DNA of 53,006 nt from a virus. Below the pieces are notes generated by a model. That model saw only the letters and a list, made by a program, of their open reading frames with translations, made no database searches and was not told the origin of the DNA. Where the stretch lies: IMG/VR virus record IMGVR_UViG_3300046520_000239, positions 1-53,006 of that record. The stretch is one strand, 5' to 3'. Positions 25,542 to 33,257 of the stretch are shown here, piece by piece. Position 1 is the first letter of the stretch; every line of letters starts with the position of its first letter. The position numbers were made by a program, and so were the translations under genes.

Positions 25542-25879
25542 CCAGCCCGTTCAACGATCTGTCCGTCATACGACGCTCGGATTCGACCATTCTCGACGCG
25601 GTAGCCGAAAAAGATGGGAAGCTCGACGGCATACAGCTCATTGATCTCCGCCATTGTGAAGCCTTCCGTCGACTTGTCGGCGACGAATGCGACGATCGCA
25701 TTCTCGACATCCGCGAGACCTTTGCGGACGGCATCCCGGATCGCAATCTCATCGCGGGTCCTCGGTGTTGCATGAGCCACGGCCATAGGATTCGCGATGC
25801 AGGTCATGGCCGGCTGCTCAGAAGCTGGTTCAGCGATGACGGCGGTTGCATTGGTGGGCTTCTGCTTGCGGGGTGCCAT
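25538..25879 (-). CDS. Hypothetical protein
   Basis: 113 residues from ATG 25879, which overlaps the upstream stop (TAATG). Thr/Ala-rich N-terminus, then a helical region ENAIVAFVADKSTEGFTMAEINELYAV. Function unknown; cotranscribed with the 171-residue gene under element P3. Confidence 0.7.
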   Translation of the reverse strand: MAPRKQKPTNATAVIAEPASEQPAMTCIANPMAVAHATPRTRDEIAIRDAVRKGLADVENAIVAFVADKSTEGFTMAEINELYAVELPIFFGYRVENGRIRASYDGQIVERAG

Positions 25880-26394
25880 TATGCGTCATCCCGCAAGGAG
25901 ATCACGTTGTCGGCGGCTAGGCTATTGATACGATCGATGTGGCCGTACATCGCCCTCGCTTCACGGCGATCCACGACTGGCGGTGGCGCATCGACCCGAC
26001 GGACGTAATCCCACGCGTCCTCGTCCCACACGTGGAGATGGGGAGGATGATCGTCTTCGAGAAATTCGGCGAGCAGCGCGAATCCTTCCCGGAGATCCTG
26101 CAGGTGCCGCTTGTCGATAGAGACATACCCATCGCGCACGCGGACGAGATCCTGACGAAGCTCGCTGGCGACGAGGCGGCGATAGAGCTGCCACATGACT
26201 CCGTTGTCGTCGGGAAGCGCGAGAAGATCGCACTGGGTCGTGACCTGCCGGAAAAGATGTCGCTGCCAGAGATCGACCATTTTGCGGATGTCGTGCTCGA
26301 GGCCGATCCGAATCCAGTCGATCCGCGGTGCTGACTGAGCGTTGGCGCGGATCGCCCATATAGGGAAGCTTTCGATGTTGATGGCTGCGTGCAT
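25879..26394 (-). CDS. Hypothetical protein
   Basis: 171 residues from ATG 26394 (MHAAINIESFPIW), preceded by GAGGAGG. Helical, Arg-rich, with a His/Asp-rich part (EDDHPPHLHVWDEDAWDYVRR). First gene after promoter-like element P3. No family recognised. Confidence 0.72.
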   Translation of the reverse strand: MHAAINIESFPIWAIRANAQSAPRIDWIRIGLEHDIRKMVDLWQRHLFRQVTTQCDLLALPDDNGVMWQLYRRLVASELRQDLVRVRDGYVSIDKRHLQDLREGFALLAEFLEDDHPPHLHVWDEDAWDYVRRVDAPPPVVDRREARAMYGHIDRINSLAADNVISLRDDA

Positions 26395-26417
26395 GACAAT
26401 CCTCCTCTGTCGTAGGA

Positions 26418-26448
26418 AGATTGTTTGTGCCGGCGGCGCGTGGCGCAA
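26418..26448 (-). promoter_or_regulatory. TTGCGC-type promoter-like element P3
   Basis: Minus strand TTGCGC, 19 bases, CAATCT, with CCGGCACA in the spacer; 24 bases upstream of the gene at 26394. Confidence 0.5.
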
Positions 26449-26449
26449 G

Positions 26450-28045
26450 TCAGTCCTGAGGATCGTCGGAGCGGTGAAAGAAATCGTTGAAGTCCGCAGG
26501 ATGCAGATCGGGGCGATCACGCTCGATGTCTTCTGCGAGAGTTGGATTCACATATTCGAGATCCGTGCGATCAGCCTGGGATTGCTTCGAGCCGTTGAGC
26601 GACACGTCGGTGTCTTTCAGGCGTAGTTTCCGGCCGGGCGGCGGGACGGGGCTATGCACCAGGTCAGCATATGTCCATTTCGGCTTCCATGTCGGACGCA
26701 CGCGTACAAACATCGGCGGCTTCCGCTTGCGATCCTTCACGCGCTTTTTCTGAGCGTCCTCGACGATCCTCTCGACATCGGATTTCAGCCGCGGCATTGC
26801 AGCGTAGTGCCTGAGCGCGGCGCGCAGATCACTCTGCTGCCGGACGGTGAATGGCTTCTCGATCCTCGGGTCGCGCTGATCTGTCGGCAGCTTTTCATTC
26901 TTGTCCCATGCTTCTTGCATCCGATCAAACACCCGGTCGAGCATGGCAACTTCCACACGGATATTCGGATATGTACGACCTCCGAGAAGTCTCCTTGCCC
27001 GGTTCGCGGCCGAGCAGACGTTCTCGATGACTTCGTCCTTTAGGTCGGTTGTCGCCTTTAGATGTGGCCGAAGAGCCTTGTTGACTTTGTAAATTCCGCC
27101 CTCGTGCCGTTCACGTATCACCTTGGCGATATGGTAGGCAAACGCTGGGGGGACGGCGTTTGCGATCATCTGGTCGACGTCATCGATCGCGATTTTCACG
27201 TCGCGTGGGTACCAGCGGAAATTTCGTGGAAAGCCTTGTATCCTCGCCGTTTGTGCCTGCGTCAGCTCGTGGGCCTCGGTCGCGTGAATGACATCCTTGG
27301 GATTCACGCGGATCTTGTCGCGGCCGTAGGGTGGCTGCCTGAAGGACTTGTTTACGCCGGGTGCTGGCTCATCGATGCTCCGGACACCTGCGCCGTCGGC
27401 GAAGGGACGGGTGAAGTAGTAGCCGATTTCGAGGAGGTGGGCGTCATCCGGGTCACGCGGATCCAGAATGCTCCGGACCGATCGTTTCTCTGGCGATGCG
27501 GCCTTGCGGATGGGCTCCTCAAGGAACTGATAGGCTTCCCCTCGTCGACCGATGACGATCAGACGCTCTCGGGCTTGCGGAACGCCATATAGCGATGCGT
27601 CGAGGAATAACTCCGTCAATCCGTATCCGCTGCGCGTCCAAATCTCTCGCGCATCGAGATACTCCTCGGATTTCGCCGCATCAGGTACGTTCTCGAAAAC
27701 GAACCACTCGGTGCTCGCTGCGGCAACAAGGAGTGCGAAGGATCGCGTGAGCCGGGCATTTACTCCAGCCTGTCGCTTGCCACCTTTAGAAAAATCCTGG
27801 CAAGGGGGACCGCCGATAATTGCTTCGATGCCGTATCTCACTACTTCCGATGCAAGCCACGAGATGTTGGTCGCGTCCGCCCAGTTGTAGTACATGTCGT
27901 TCGCGCGACGGACATGCGAGACGCGATCCCAAGCGTCGATGCCGCCCGAGACTTGGATCCCTGCGGCTTCGAAGCCGATCCCCATCCCGCCGACGCCGCT
28001 GTAAACTTCAAACGCTCTCATTGTCATACCCATGGATGTTTCCAT
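26450..28045 (-). CDS. Second DNA (cytosine-5) methyltransferase with long C-terminal extension
   Basis: About 531 residues; several ATGs (28045, 28033, 28027, 28021) are possible and none has a strong ribosome site. Motif I FEVYSGVGGMGIGFEAAG, catalytic GGPPCQDFS, ENV in FVFENVPDA, QARERLIVIG, LTQAQTARIQGFPRNF and QMIANAVPP are all present, so the enzyme looks active. The last ~190 residues are a basic, helical extension of unknown role. No restriction enzyme gene is adjacent, so it may be an orphan methylase masking the phage from host restriction. Confidence 0.88.
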   Translation of the reverse strand: METSMGMTMRAFEVYSGVGGMGIGFEAAGIQVSGGIDAWDRVSHVRRANDMYYNWADATNISWLASEVVRYGIEAIIGGPPCQDFSKGGKRQAGVNARLTRSFALLVAAASTEWFVFENVPDAAKSEEYLDAREIWTRSGYGLTELFLDASLYGVPQARERLIVIGRRGEAYQFLEEPIRKAASPEKRSVRSILDPRDPDDAHLLEIGYYFTRPFADGAGVRSIDEPAPGVNKSFRQPPYGRDKIRVNPKDVIHATEAHELTQAQTARIQGFPRNFRWYPRDVKIAIDDVDQMIANAVPPAFAYHIAKVIRERHEGGIYKVNKALRPHLKATTDLKDEVIENVCSAANRARRLLGGRTYPNIRVEVAMLDRVFDRMQEAWDKNEKLPTDQRDPRIEKPFTVRQQSDLRAALRHYAAMPRLKSDVERIVEDAQKKRVKDRKRKPPMFVRVRPTWKPKWTYADLVHSPVPPPGRKLRLKDTDVSLNGSKQSQADRTDLEYVNPTLAEDIERDRPDLHPADFNDFFHRSDDPQD

Positions 28046-28094
28046 GACTAATAGTGCGGGACCGTTTCGAGCCCGTAAACGCCGCCGGCAGGAA

Positions 28095-28847
28095 TCAGCC
28101 GCCGTTGAGCTTGCGGAGCGCGCGGCTGATTTCGGCAGCGTAGAGTTTCTGCGGATTCGAACTCGCCACGCTTGCCGAGACCGTCGCGTCCCACCGGAAC
28201 GTGGGCTTGTAGACCGCCTCATCTGACATGCGCGCGAGTAGCTTGAGCTTGTAGTCGCCGTCACGCTTCGCGGCGCGCTGCCAATAGCCCTTTTGGTCGC
28301 CGACCCTGCCGAAGAAGATGCCGGGCTTTCCCGAGGGGTTGTTAGAAGCCCACCGCGCGGGGCCTGTGGATTTGCCTGCGGCGCGCAGCTTGTCACGCTT
28401 CGCCGCCAGCCGAGCACGCTTAGTCTTCTCGGCCTTGGCCTGTCGTGCTATCCGCTTCAGGTAGCCGCGCTTCAAGTTTCCGTAGGCATTCTTCTCGCTG
28501 TCTGGCGCGTCGGTCAGGACATCATACGGTGTGGCACCGACATCGCCGGCTTTCCTCGTGCCGCCGTTGACCAGGTAGGTGATGTAGCCAGCCTGCTGCG
28601 GCTGGATCCGCACGAATGCCTCCATGGATCCCGGCGTGGCCTTGTCGACGACGAATCCTTTGCGTGTCCAGGCGGTCGGCTTGCCCTGTATCGTCTTGTC
28701 GGCATACGCGAGGAGGCTCTTCCTGGCACCGAATGCAAGTCCATTGAGCAGCCCGACCTGAGCAGTCGTGACCGCCTCGGGTATCAGCTTACCGAACGTC
28801 CGCTCAACTGCGCGTGCATCGAAATCGAATCCGTCACGCTTCGCCAT
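28095..28847 (-). CDS. Possible minor tail/virion protein (gpZ-like?)
   Basis: 250 residues from ATG 28847 (MAKRDGFDFDAR) with GAGGT in front; the longer frame to 29009 crosses a terminator. Contains an N-terminal helical part with GLLNGLAFGARKSLLAYADKT and a middle VRIQPQQAGYITYLVNGGTRKAG, then a basic helical part. The first region recalls gpZ-type tail completion proteins, which the tail module at 5-6 kb lacks. This assignment is tentative. Confidence 0.6.
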   Translation of the reverse strand: MAKRDGFDFDARAVERTFGKLIPEAVTTAQVGLLNGLAFGARKSLLAYADKTIQGKPTAWTRKGFVVDKATPGSMEAFVRIQPQQAGYITYLVNGGTRKAGDVGATPYDVLTDAPDSEKNAYGNLKRGYLKRIARQAKAEKTKRARLAAKRDKLRAAGKSTGPARWASNNPSGKPGIFFGRVGDQKGYWQRAAKRDGDYKLKLLARMSDEAVYKPTFRWDATVSASVASSNPQKLYAAEISRALRKLNGG

Positions 28848-28857
28848 GTTATACCTC

Positions 28858-28906
28858 ACAAAAAAGAAAGCCCCGGAGCGCGCAGTCGAGCGCGGCAGCC
28901 AGGGGC
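28858..28906 (-). terminator. Terminator or attenuator before the 28095-28847 gene
   Basis: On the minus strand an imperfect long GC stem (outer arms GCCCC/GGGGC at 28870-28874 and 28902-28906, inner arms GCGCGC-type) is followed by TTTCTTTTTTG. It lies between promoter-like P4 and the gene start, so it would act on the gene's own leader. Confidence 0.6.
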
Positions 28907-28945
28907 CAAGTCGAAGGAAACCGACAGATGAAATCCAGCGGTGTG

Positions 28946-28977
28946 ATGATGGTGTGTGCCGGCCACCGTCGGCGCAA
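28946..28977 (-). promoter_or_regulatory. TTGCGC-type promoter-like element P4
   Basis: Minus strand TTGCGC, 20 bases, CATCAT, with CCGGCACACAC in the spacer. It lies upstream of the leader hairpin and the gene at 28847. Confidence 0.55.
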
Positions 28978-28983
28978 GCGGAT

Positions 28984-29283
28984 TCATGATGCGCTCCTGA
29001 CAGCGGCACGGCGGCTGCGCACGATGTCGGGCAGCGCGGTCGCGGCCTGGGTCAGCACGAGGTATTCTTCGAGCATGACCTGCTGCATGAGTATTTCGGA
29101 TGCGAGGTCGTTGATCGATGACTGACACCCGGGATCGTCGACGGCATCCGAGGCGAGGTCGGTGATAGTGTCGTAGGCGCAGACCCATTGGGCCACGGCC
29201 GCGCGCAGCACCTGCGGCTCGACGGGGTCGCCGCCGAGGAACGCGAGGACTGCCTGGCGAGGCGTGAGGTCGGTCACGGTCAT
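28984..29283 (-). CDS. Hypothetical protein
   Basis: 99 residues from ATG 29283 (MTVTDLTPRQ), overlapping the upstream stop as ATGA. Helical, acidic, with LASEILMQQVMLEEYLVLTQA, and an Arg-rich end. Function unknown; probably works with the preceding gene. Confidence 0.7.
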   Translation of the reverse strand: MTVTDLTPRQAVLAFLGGDPVEPQVLRAAVAQWVCAYDTITDLASDAVDDPGCQSSINDLASEILMQQVMLEEYLVLTQAATALPDIVRSRRAAVRSAS

Positions 29284-29846
29284 GAGTGTGCCATCAGCCA
29301 AGCGACATCGCCTTGCAGCGTCTCGATGTCTTCTTGCATCTTGAGGATCCGACCGATGATCGTGCCTTGGCCGGAATAGCCGATCTCGTCGGCGTCAGTG
29401 TCCCAAATCGACTTGACGAGGTTCGAGTTTATCGAGCGCAGCTTCATCAAGATACTCTCATTCACGCCAGTAGCTAAGCCGATATCGTGCGTCAGTGGTC
29501 GGGCCGTCTCGGAAGAATTCCAGTGCGTCTCGCCGGAGTAGAACACCCGGCCGTAGAAACCCTTGCCGTCCTGGCAAGAAGTCGCGATCGACGAGTCACC
29601 TCCGAAAATGGTCATATGCATGGATGTTTCGAAGGTCGGTCCATAAACCAAATTGTCGGTCCACGGTTCGTCACTGATGCCGCCGGCATCGGAACCTCCA
29701 ACCGTTGCGATATACAGCTTGCGCAACAGTGGCGACGGATCGGCCCCACCTCCACCGCCGCGATTGTCCATCAGCCATTTCGCCTGATCCTCAACAAAAG
29801 ACAGGCGTGGGGCAAGGGTATGGATGTGGGCGTTCTTTTCGGCCAT
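29280..29846 (-). CDS. Hypothetical protein, possible small fibre-like protein
   Basis: 188 residues from ATG 29846. An N-terminal helix (LAPRLSFVEDQAKWLMDN) is followed by a Gly linker (RGGGGGAD) and beta-rich sequence with Ser/Thr/Gly (FGGDSSIATSCQDGKGFYG), then a helical end (ILKMQEDIETLQGDVAWLM). The helix-glycine-beta form fits small fibre or adhesin-like virion parts, but no family is recognised. Copy E of the repeated late element lies upstream, suggesting late expression. Confidence 0.65.
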   Translation of the reverse strand: MAEKNAHIHTLAPRLSFVEDQAKWLMDNRGGGGGADPSPLLRKLYIATVGGSDAGGISDEPWTDNLVYGPTFETSMHMTIFGGDSSIATSCQDGKGFYGRVFYSGETHWNSSETARPLTHDIGLATGVNESILMKLRSINSNLVKSIWDTDADEIGYSGQGTIIGRILKMQEDIETLQGDVAWLMAHS

Positions 29847-29858
29847 TGCGGTGCTCCT

Positions 29859-29894
29859 CGATCACTATGATCGTGGCGAGCCGCTGAAAGATTC
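29859..29894 (-). promoter_or_regulatory. Repeated late element, copy E (one mismatch) with inverted repeat
   Basis: CTGAAAGATTC (29884-29894) differs at one base from the other copies. It is followed by CGATCA-CTA-TGATCG (29859-29873) 13 bases before the start codon at 29846. Confidence 0.5.
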
Positions 29895-29946
29895 AATCGC
29901 CGGCGAAGCCGCAGATAGGAATCGGATGTCCGCAACTTGTCTCGAC

Positions 29947-30228
29947 TTACAGCAGGTTGCCTTGCGCGATCCGTGATGCCTGGCGTCTGTACCGCGCAGC
30001 CATCTTCACCACGTCTGAATATGTCGCGTCGCTGCTGAGGACAGATACGACGCTCAGGCGCGCCAGTCCGTGACCCTTAGTCGAGTCGGACTTCGAGAAT
30101 CCGACGCCGTTCTGCTTCATGGCATAGTCGGAATCCTCGGCAGCCACAGCGCCTATGACGAGCAGTGCTTCACGAGCCTTGCCATAGCGTGGATCCCGGG
30201 AACACGCGGGAGGACGGAAGTGTCTCAT
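29947..30228 (-). CDS. Hypothetical protein
   Basis: 93 residues from ATG 30228 behind GGAGGATCT. Mixed Lys/Arg-rich sequence ending VVKMAARYRRQASRIAQGNLL. A CGTCACTACCGGGA word overlaps its promoter zone, related to those at 30665 and 31000. Function unknown. Confidence 0.68.
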   Translation of the reverse strand: MRHFRPPACSRDPRYGKAREALLVIGAVAAEDSDYAMKQNGVGFSKSDSTKGHGLARLSVVSVLSSDATYSDVVKMAARYRRQASRIAQGNLL

Positions 30229-30313
30229 GTAGATCCTCCGTCACTACCGGGATGCCCGGGAAACTGATTCTCAATGAAGAAGTAATGGGGGGAGCCAACC
30301 ATTCGCATATTCG

Positions 30314-30649
30314 TCATAGTGACTTGCTCCGCGACGCCTTCTCCGCAGACTTCCGCAATGCGGCGCGGTCACGACGGTACAGCAGACGACTCATGGTTTT
30401 GCGCTTCGACGCTGCGGCATCATATCCCCGAGACTCCAGGATCCTGAGAGCGTCAGCGACAACCGACTTGATCGGCGCGGGGAGATCCTCTCCCGTCTCC
30501 TGCAGTCTCGCCAACGCAACGGAGACCGCTGCGGCGATGGCCGTATCGACGTGGCAAGCCTCCGGCACAGCGGCCGTCCGCAGTCCTTCCCGCCAACGCT
30601 CCGTCGCGCTACGTCCCACCTCATTCTTCGGATCGGCTCGCCTCGGCAT
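30314..30649 (-). CDS. Hypothetical basic protein divergent from rep
   Basis: 111 residues from ATG 30649 (MPRRADPKNEVGRSATERW), chosen because AAGGGAG lies eight bases upstream; an open frame extends to ATG 30823 without a ribosome site. Basic helical protein with a Lys/Arg-rich C-terminus. Transcribed away from the rep gene across the putative origin, so a replication-control role is possible but unproven. Confidence 0.65.
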   Translation of the reverse strand: MPRRADPKNEVGRSATERWREGLRTAAVPEACHVDTAIAAAVSVALARLQETGEDLPAPIKSVVADALRILESRGYDAAASKRKTMSRLLYRRDRAALRKSAEKASRSKSL

Positions 30650-30664
30650 GGCCGTCACTCCCTT

Positions 30665-30677
30665 CATCACTACGGGA
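30665..30677 (+). repeat. 13-bp word CATCACTACGGGA, copy 1
   Basis: Identical to 31000-31012; related words lie at 30719-30728 and 30238-30251. It sits 16 bases upstream of the ATG at 30649. Confidence 0.5.
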
Positions 30678-30910
30678 AGTGTCTCGATCGGCGTTGCAAG
30701 CGACAAAGTAGTTTCGTTCGTCACTACGCCAATAAGGGACCTGCGGAGCTGGTCGAGCGGAGCGGTAGCGTAGCGCCCACGAGAGACGAAAGTCTCCTCC
30801 ACCGGGAGCGGATTCACTCTCATGCCGAGGGACGAGGTATATTCTCTTCGTATTCCCCAGAGTTGACACCGCTCTAGCCCAGCACCAACCAGATGTCGTC
30901 AACGTGTTTT

Positions 30911-31055
30911 GGCTACACTTTGACCGCAGAACGGTATGTCTCAGCTACATTTTGTCCGTCTCGGCTGCATCCCGGCCGCCACTGAGCTTGGACATTCCGC
31001 ATCACTACGGGACGGAAATCTTTCTGCTCACTATCGGACAAAATGTAGCTGAGAC
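30911..31055. other. Putative iteron-type origin and rep operator
   Basis: A perfect 21-bp inverted repeat flanks a 76-bp spacer: left arm 30938-30958, right arm 31035-31055, each containing GCTACATTTTGTCCG. A degenerate direct copy GCTACACTTTGACCG begins at 30912, and a weaker one lies near 30963. Copies 32 and 20 bp apart fall close to whole helical turns, as for iterons. Rep_3 initiators of plasmids bind direct iterons and an inverted operator before their own gene, which is the arrangement here. The wider gene gap is 30650-31107. Confidence 0.65.
31000..31012 (+). repeat. 13-bp word CATCACTACGGGA, copy 2
   Basis: Lies inside the spacer of the 21-bp inverted repeat; exact match to 30665-30677. 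Confidence 0.5.
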
Positions 31056-31058
31056 CCC

Positions 31059-31090
31059 TTGCGCCAATCTCCGCCGGCACTGACCATTGT
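31059..31090 (+). promoter_or_regulatory. TTGCGC-type promoter-like element P5 (rep)
   Basis: Plus strand TTGCGC, 20 bases, CATTGT, with CCGGCAC in the spacer, 17 bases before the rep ATG and four bases after the right arm of the inverted repeat, so an initiator bound there would repress it. Confidence 0.55.
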
Positions 31091-31107
31091 TAGTACAGGA
31101 GGATGGC

Positions 31108-32481
31108 ATGACGAGATTTTTTCGAAGAAAGGGAGTGACAGGAGCAGAGCGCAAGCGGGTGAAAGGCGACATCCGCCTTGTCCTCGCTGCCGACCGCCCG
31201 GATCAGGATAAGGAGCCGCTCGCCGAGAAGCACTCAGCGCTTATCAACTCCGTTCGCTACTTCGGCGACCGAGAAGGTAACACCCCGGCGGAAGCGATGA
31301 CATCGACTTCGGCGGCCCTCTACGAATATCTTCTGGCGCGTGCGCTGCCCGAGTTGACATCGAAGGAAGAGCACCTGGTTTCGTTTCAAGACGCGATAGC
31401 GTTCCTGAAGATCGAGAAGTCATCCAGGTTGCGTGAATGCATCGACGATCTGACCAGGACGTGGGTCTCTTACCAGTTCATGGATCCTGAGGAGGGTAAG
31501 CACAGGATCGCCCGCCGCGTCCCGCTGCTACACATCGAAGAAGACGTCGGCACGTATTCCGGAGAGCGCTCCATTGCATACTCGATGCACCCGTCGGTCC
31601 GTCAGGTAATCCTTAGCGACGGCACATGGGCTGTAACCGAGATCGCCGCGTACCCTCTCTTCACCTCAAAATACACCTGGCTCCTTTACCCAAGGTTGGC
31701 CTTGATGGCCGGCCGCAAGCTTCGCCCAGACATGCGATGGACTCCGGAAGAACTAGCAGCCGAACTCGGCTGCAAGCCGAAGGGCGCCTTCAAGTTCTCA
31801 AATTTCGAATCCCGTGTGCTGCTTCCAGTGCTTGCCGACATCAAAGCGCACGTCCGCCGTTTCGGAGTCTCCTGCCAGTACGTCCGCGCCACAACACGTG
31901 GCCGCCCCGTTTCCCAGATCATCCTAACGGTGGGTGCTGCAGTTCGTGCTCCCGCGGAGTTCAAGAAGGCCGAAATGACGAAAGGTGATCGCACCCGTGT
32001 TCGCCGGATTGCGGCCGATGCTGCAGTCGATCTCACCACGCAGATGCCGGGCGAGGACATCCTGCGCCGCGGTGCCACCCGGCTCGGTAAGCCTGTCATC
32101 GTAATCGCATCAATGTGGACGGAAGCCTTCGGCGAGCCACTGATCATGGAAATGCTGGAGCGTGACGGTCTGAAGTCAGCTTTCGAAGAGTGGCTGCAGC
32201 AGCAAGAGGCGATGCAAAGCGATGCCGACGAGGAGGTCGATTTCGACGCCGCCAGTACGGTCGTTATGACCTTGGCCGAAGGCTACAATGTCGATGTCGC
32301 GTGTGATGCGATCGACGGCCACCTCTGGACTGGTTCGACTCCGAAGACGATCCGGATCGTCTGGACTGCCAACGGGGAGCAGCACCAGCATGACATCGAG
32401 ATCGCCCCAACCGAACGCGACCTGGCGCTACTCCTACGCGCCAACGAAGACATCATCGAAAACCTGGAGTACGCAGCATGA
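31108..32481 (+). CDS. Rep_3 (RepB-like) plasmid-type replication initiator
   Basis: 457 residues from ATG 31108, ribosome site AGGAGG. Residues about 60-260 follow the paired winged-helix layout of Rep_3 initiators, with the characteristic second-domain run TEIAAYPLFTSKYTWLLYPR...WTPEELAAELGC...NFESRVLLPVLADIKAH. The C-terminal ~180 residues are acidic and not typical of the family. Rep_3 proteins melt iteron origins of theta plasmids; iteron-like repeats lie just upstream. It heads an operon with a coupled downstream gene. Confidence 0.82.
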   Translation: MTRFFRRKGVTGAERKRVKGDIRLVLAADRPDQDKEPLAEKHSALINSVRYFGDREGNTPAEAMTSTSAALYEYLLARALPELTSKEEHLVSFQDAIAFLKIEKSSRLRECIDDLTRTWVSYQFMDPEEGKHRIARRVPLLHIEEDVGTYSGERSIAYSMHPSVRQVILSDGTWAVTEIAAYPLFTSKYTWLLYPRLALMAGRKLRPDMRWTPEELAAELGCKPKGAFKFSNFESRVLLPVLADIKAHVRRFGVSCQYVRATTRGRPVSQIILTVGAAVRAPAEFKKAEMTKGDRTRVRRIAADAAVDLTTQMPGEDILRRGATRLGKPVIVIASMWTEAFGEPLIMEMLERDGLKSAFEEWLQQQEAMQSDADEEVDFDAASTVVMTLAEGYNVDVACDAIDGHLWTGSTPKTIRIVWTANGEQHQHDIEIAPTERDLALLLRANEDIIENLEYAA

Positions 32482-33068
32482 GCACCAAGAACCTAGGCAA
32501 GAAGACCCTGAAAGCCAATTTGCTGGCGATGGCGGCCGAAGAAGCGATGCAAGAGCACGAGCATCGCGCCCGCTTTGTAAGCAAGATCGAATACATTCGC
32601 GGTCGACTAGAGGCCATGAAGGATCCGAGCGAGTTCGTCGGCAGCGGTCTCAACTTCGACTTCAGCGATGTCGTTCACATTGCAAAGCAGCATCTGCGAA
32701 TGCGTGCTGACGAATTCGAGGCGACCGTGTCGGTGCTCAATACGGCCGTTTCGCGCGTAGTCAACAATTGGCCTTCCGCCAAGGACACACGCGATCTCCC
32801 CAATTGGCTGCGGATGACAGAGGAGGAGCTGCGGCTCTCCTATTCGCTGCGGACACCTTACAATGCGGCTGATTTCATCGCCCATCACGGGGCGAAAGTT
32901 GGCTACACCGCCGCGCAGATTGCGAAAGCTAAGTCAGAGTTTCGGCCCCTCGAGTCCGCCCGGCGCGCGAAGCTATTCGACGAAGACGAGCAACGTCGGA
33001 TTGCAGAGTCCGCCCGGATCGCTTCTCGACCGAAAAGTGGATACTCGGTCACCGTCTACCAGGCCTAA
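32478..33068 (+). CDS. Hypothetical protein coupled to rep
   Basis: 196 residues, ATG overlapping the rep stop (ATGA). Basic helical N-terminus (MSTKNLGKKTLKANLLAMAA), helical throughout, with DFIAHHGAKVGYTAAQIAKAK in the C-terminal half. No family recognised; coupling suggests a replication accessory function. Confidence 0.72.
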   Translation: MSTKNLGKKTLKANLLAMAAEEAMQEHEHRARFVSKIEYIRGRLEAMKDPSEFVGSGLNFDFSDVVHIAKQHLRMRADEFEATVSVLNTAVSRVVNNWPSAKDTRDLPNWLRMTEEELRLSYSLRTPYNAADFIAHHGAKVGYTAAQIAKAKSEFRPLESARRAKLFDEDEQRRIAESARIASRPKSGYSVTVYQA

Positions 33069-33115
33069 TCTCCGATCGCACAATCTTAACCTCGCCGGCG
33101 CCTTTTCAATCCGGC

Positions 33116-33157
33116 GGGGCTCACAACTCCCCCGGGTCCTGCTAAATGAATTCCCGG
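33116..33157 (+). promoter_or_regulatory. Upstream block shared with 42653-42695
   Basis: GGGGCTCACA...ACTCC...GGGTCC...TTCCCGG occurs here and at 42653 in the same order and spacing within a few bases, each time upstream of a plus-strand gene. Probably a shared promoter or regulator site. Confidence 0.4.
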
Positions 33158-33173
33158 AAAGAAGGAACTCTCG

Positions 33174-33209
33174 ATGACGCAGGTACTCCGAATAGCCATA
33201 GCCGCCTGA
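33174..33209 (+). CDS. Possible 11-residue leader peptide
   Basis: ATG 33174 with AAGGA eight bases upstream encodes MTQVLRIAIAA then TGA. It precedes the metallophosphoesterase gene by 48 bases. It may be a translated leader; it is too short to be certain. The 33069-33257 gap otherwise holds only the shared block. Confidence 0.3.
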   Translation: MTQVLRIAIAA

Positions 33210-33257
33210 TCCGCCTCGCGCGGAGCCGCACGCTCATGTCTTTTTCTGGAGTCCATC

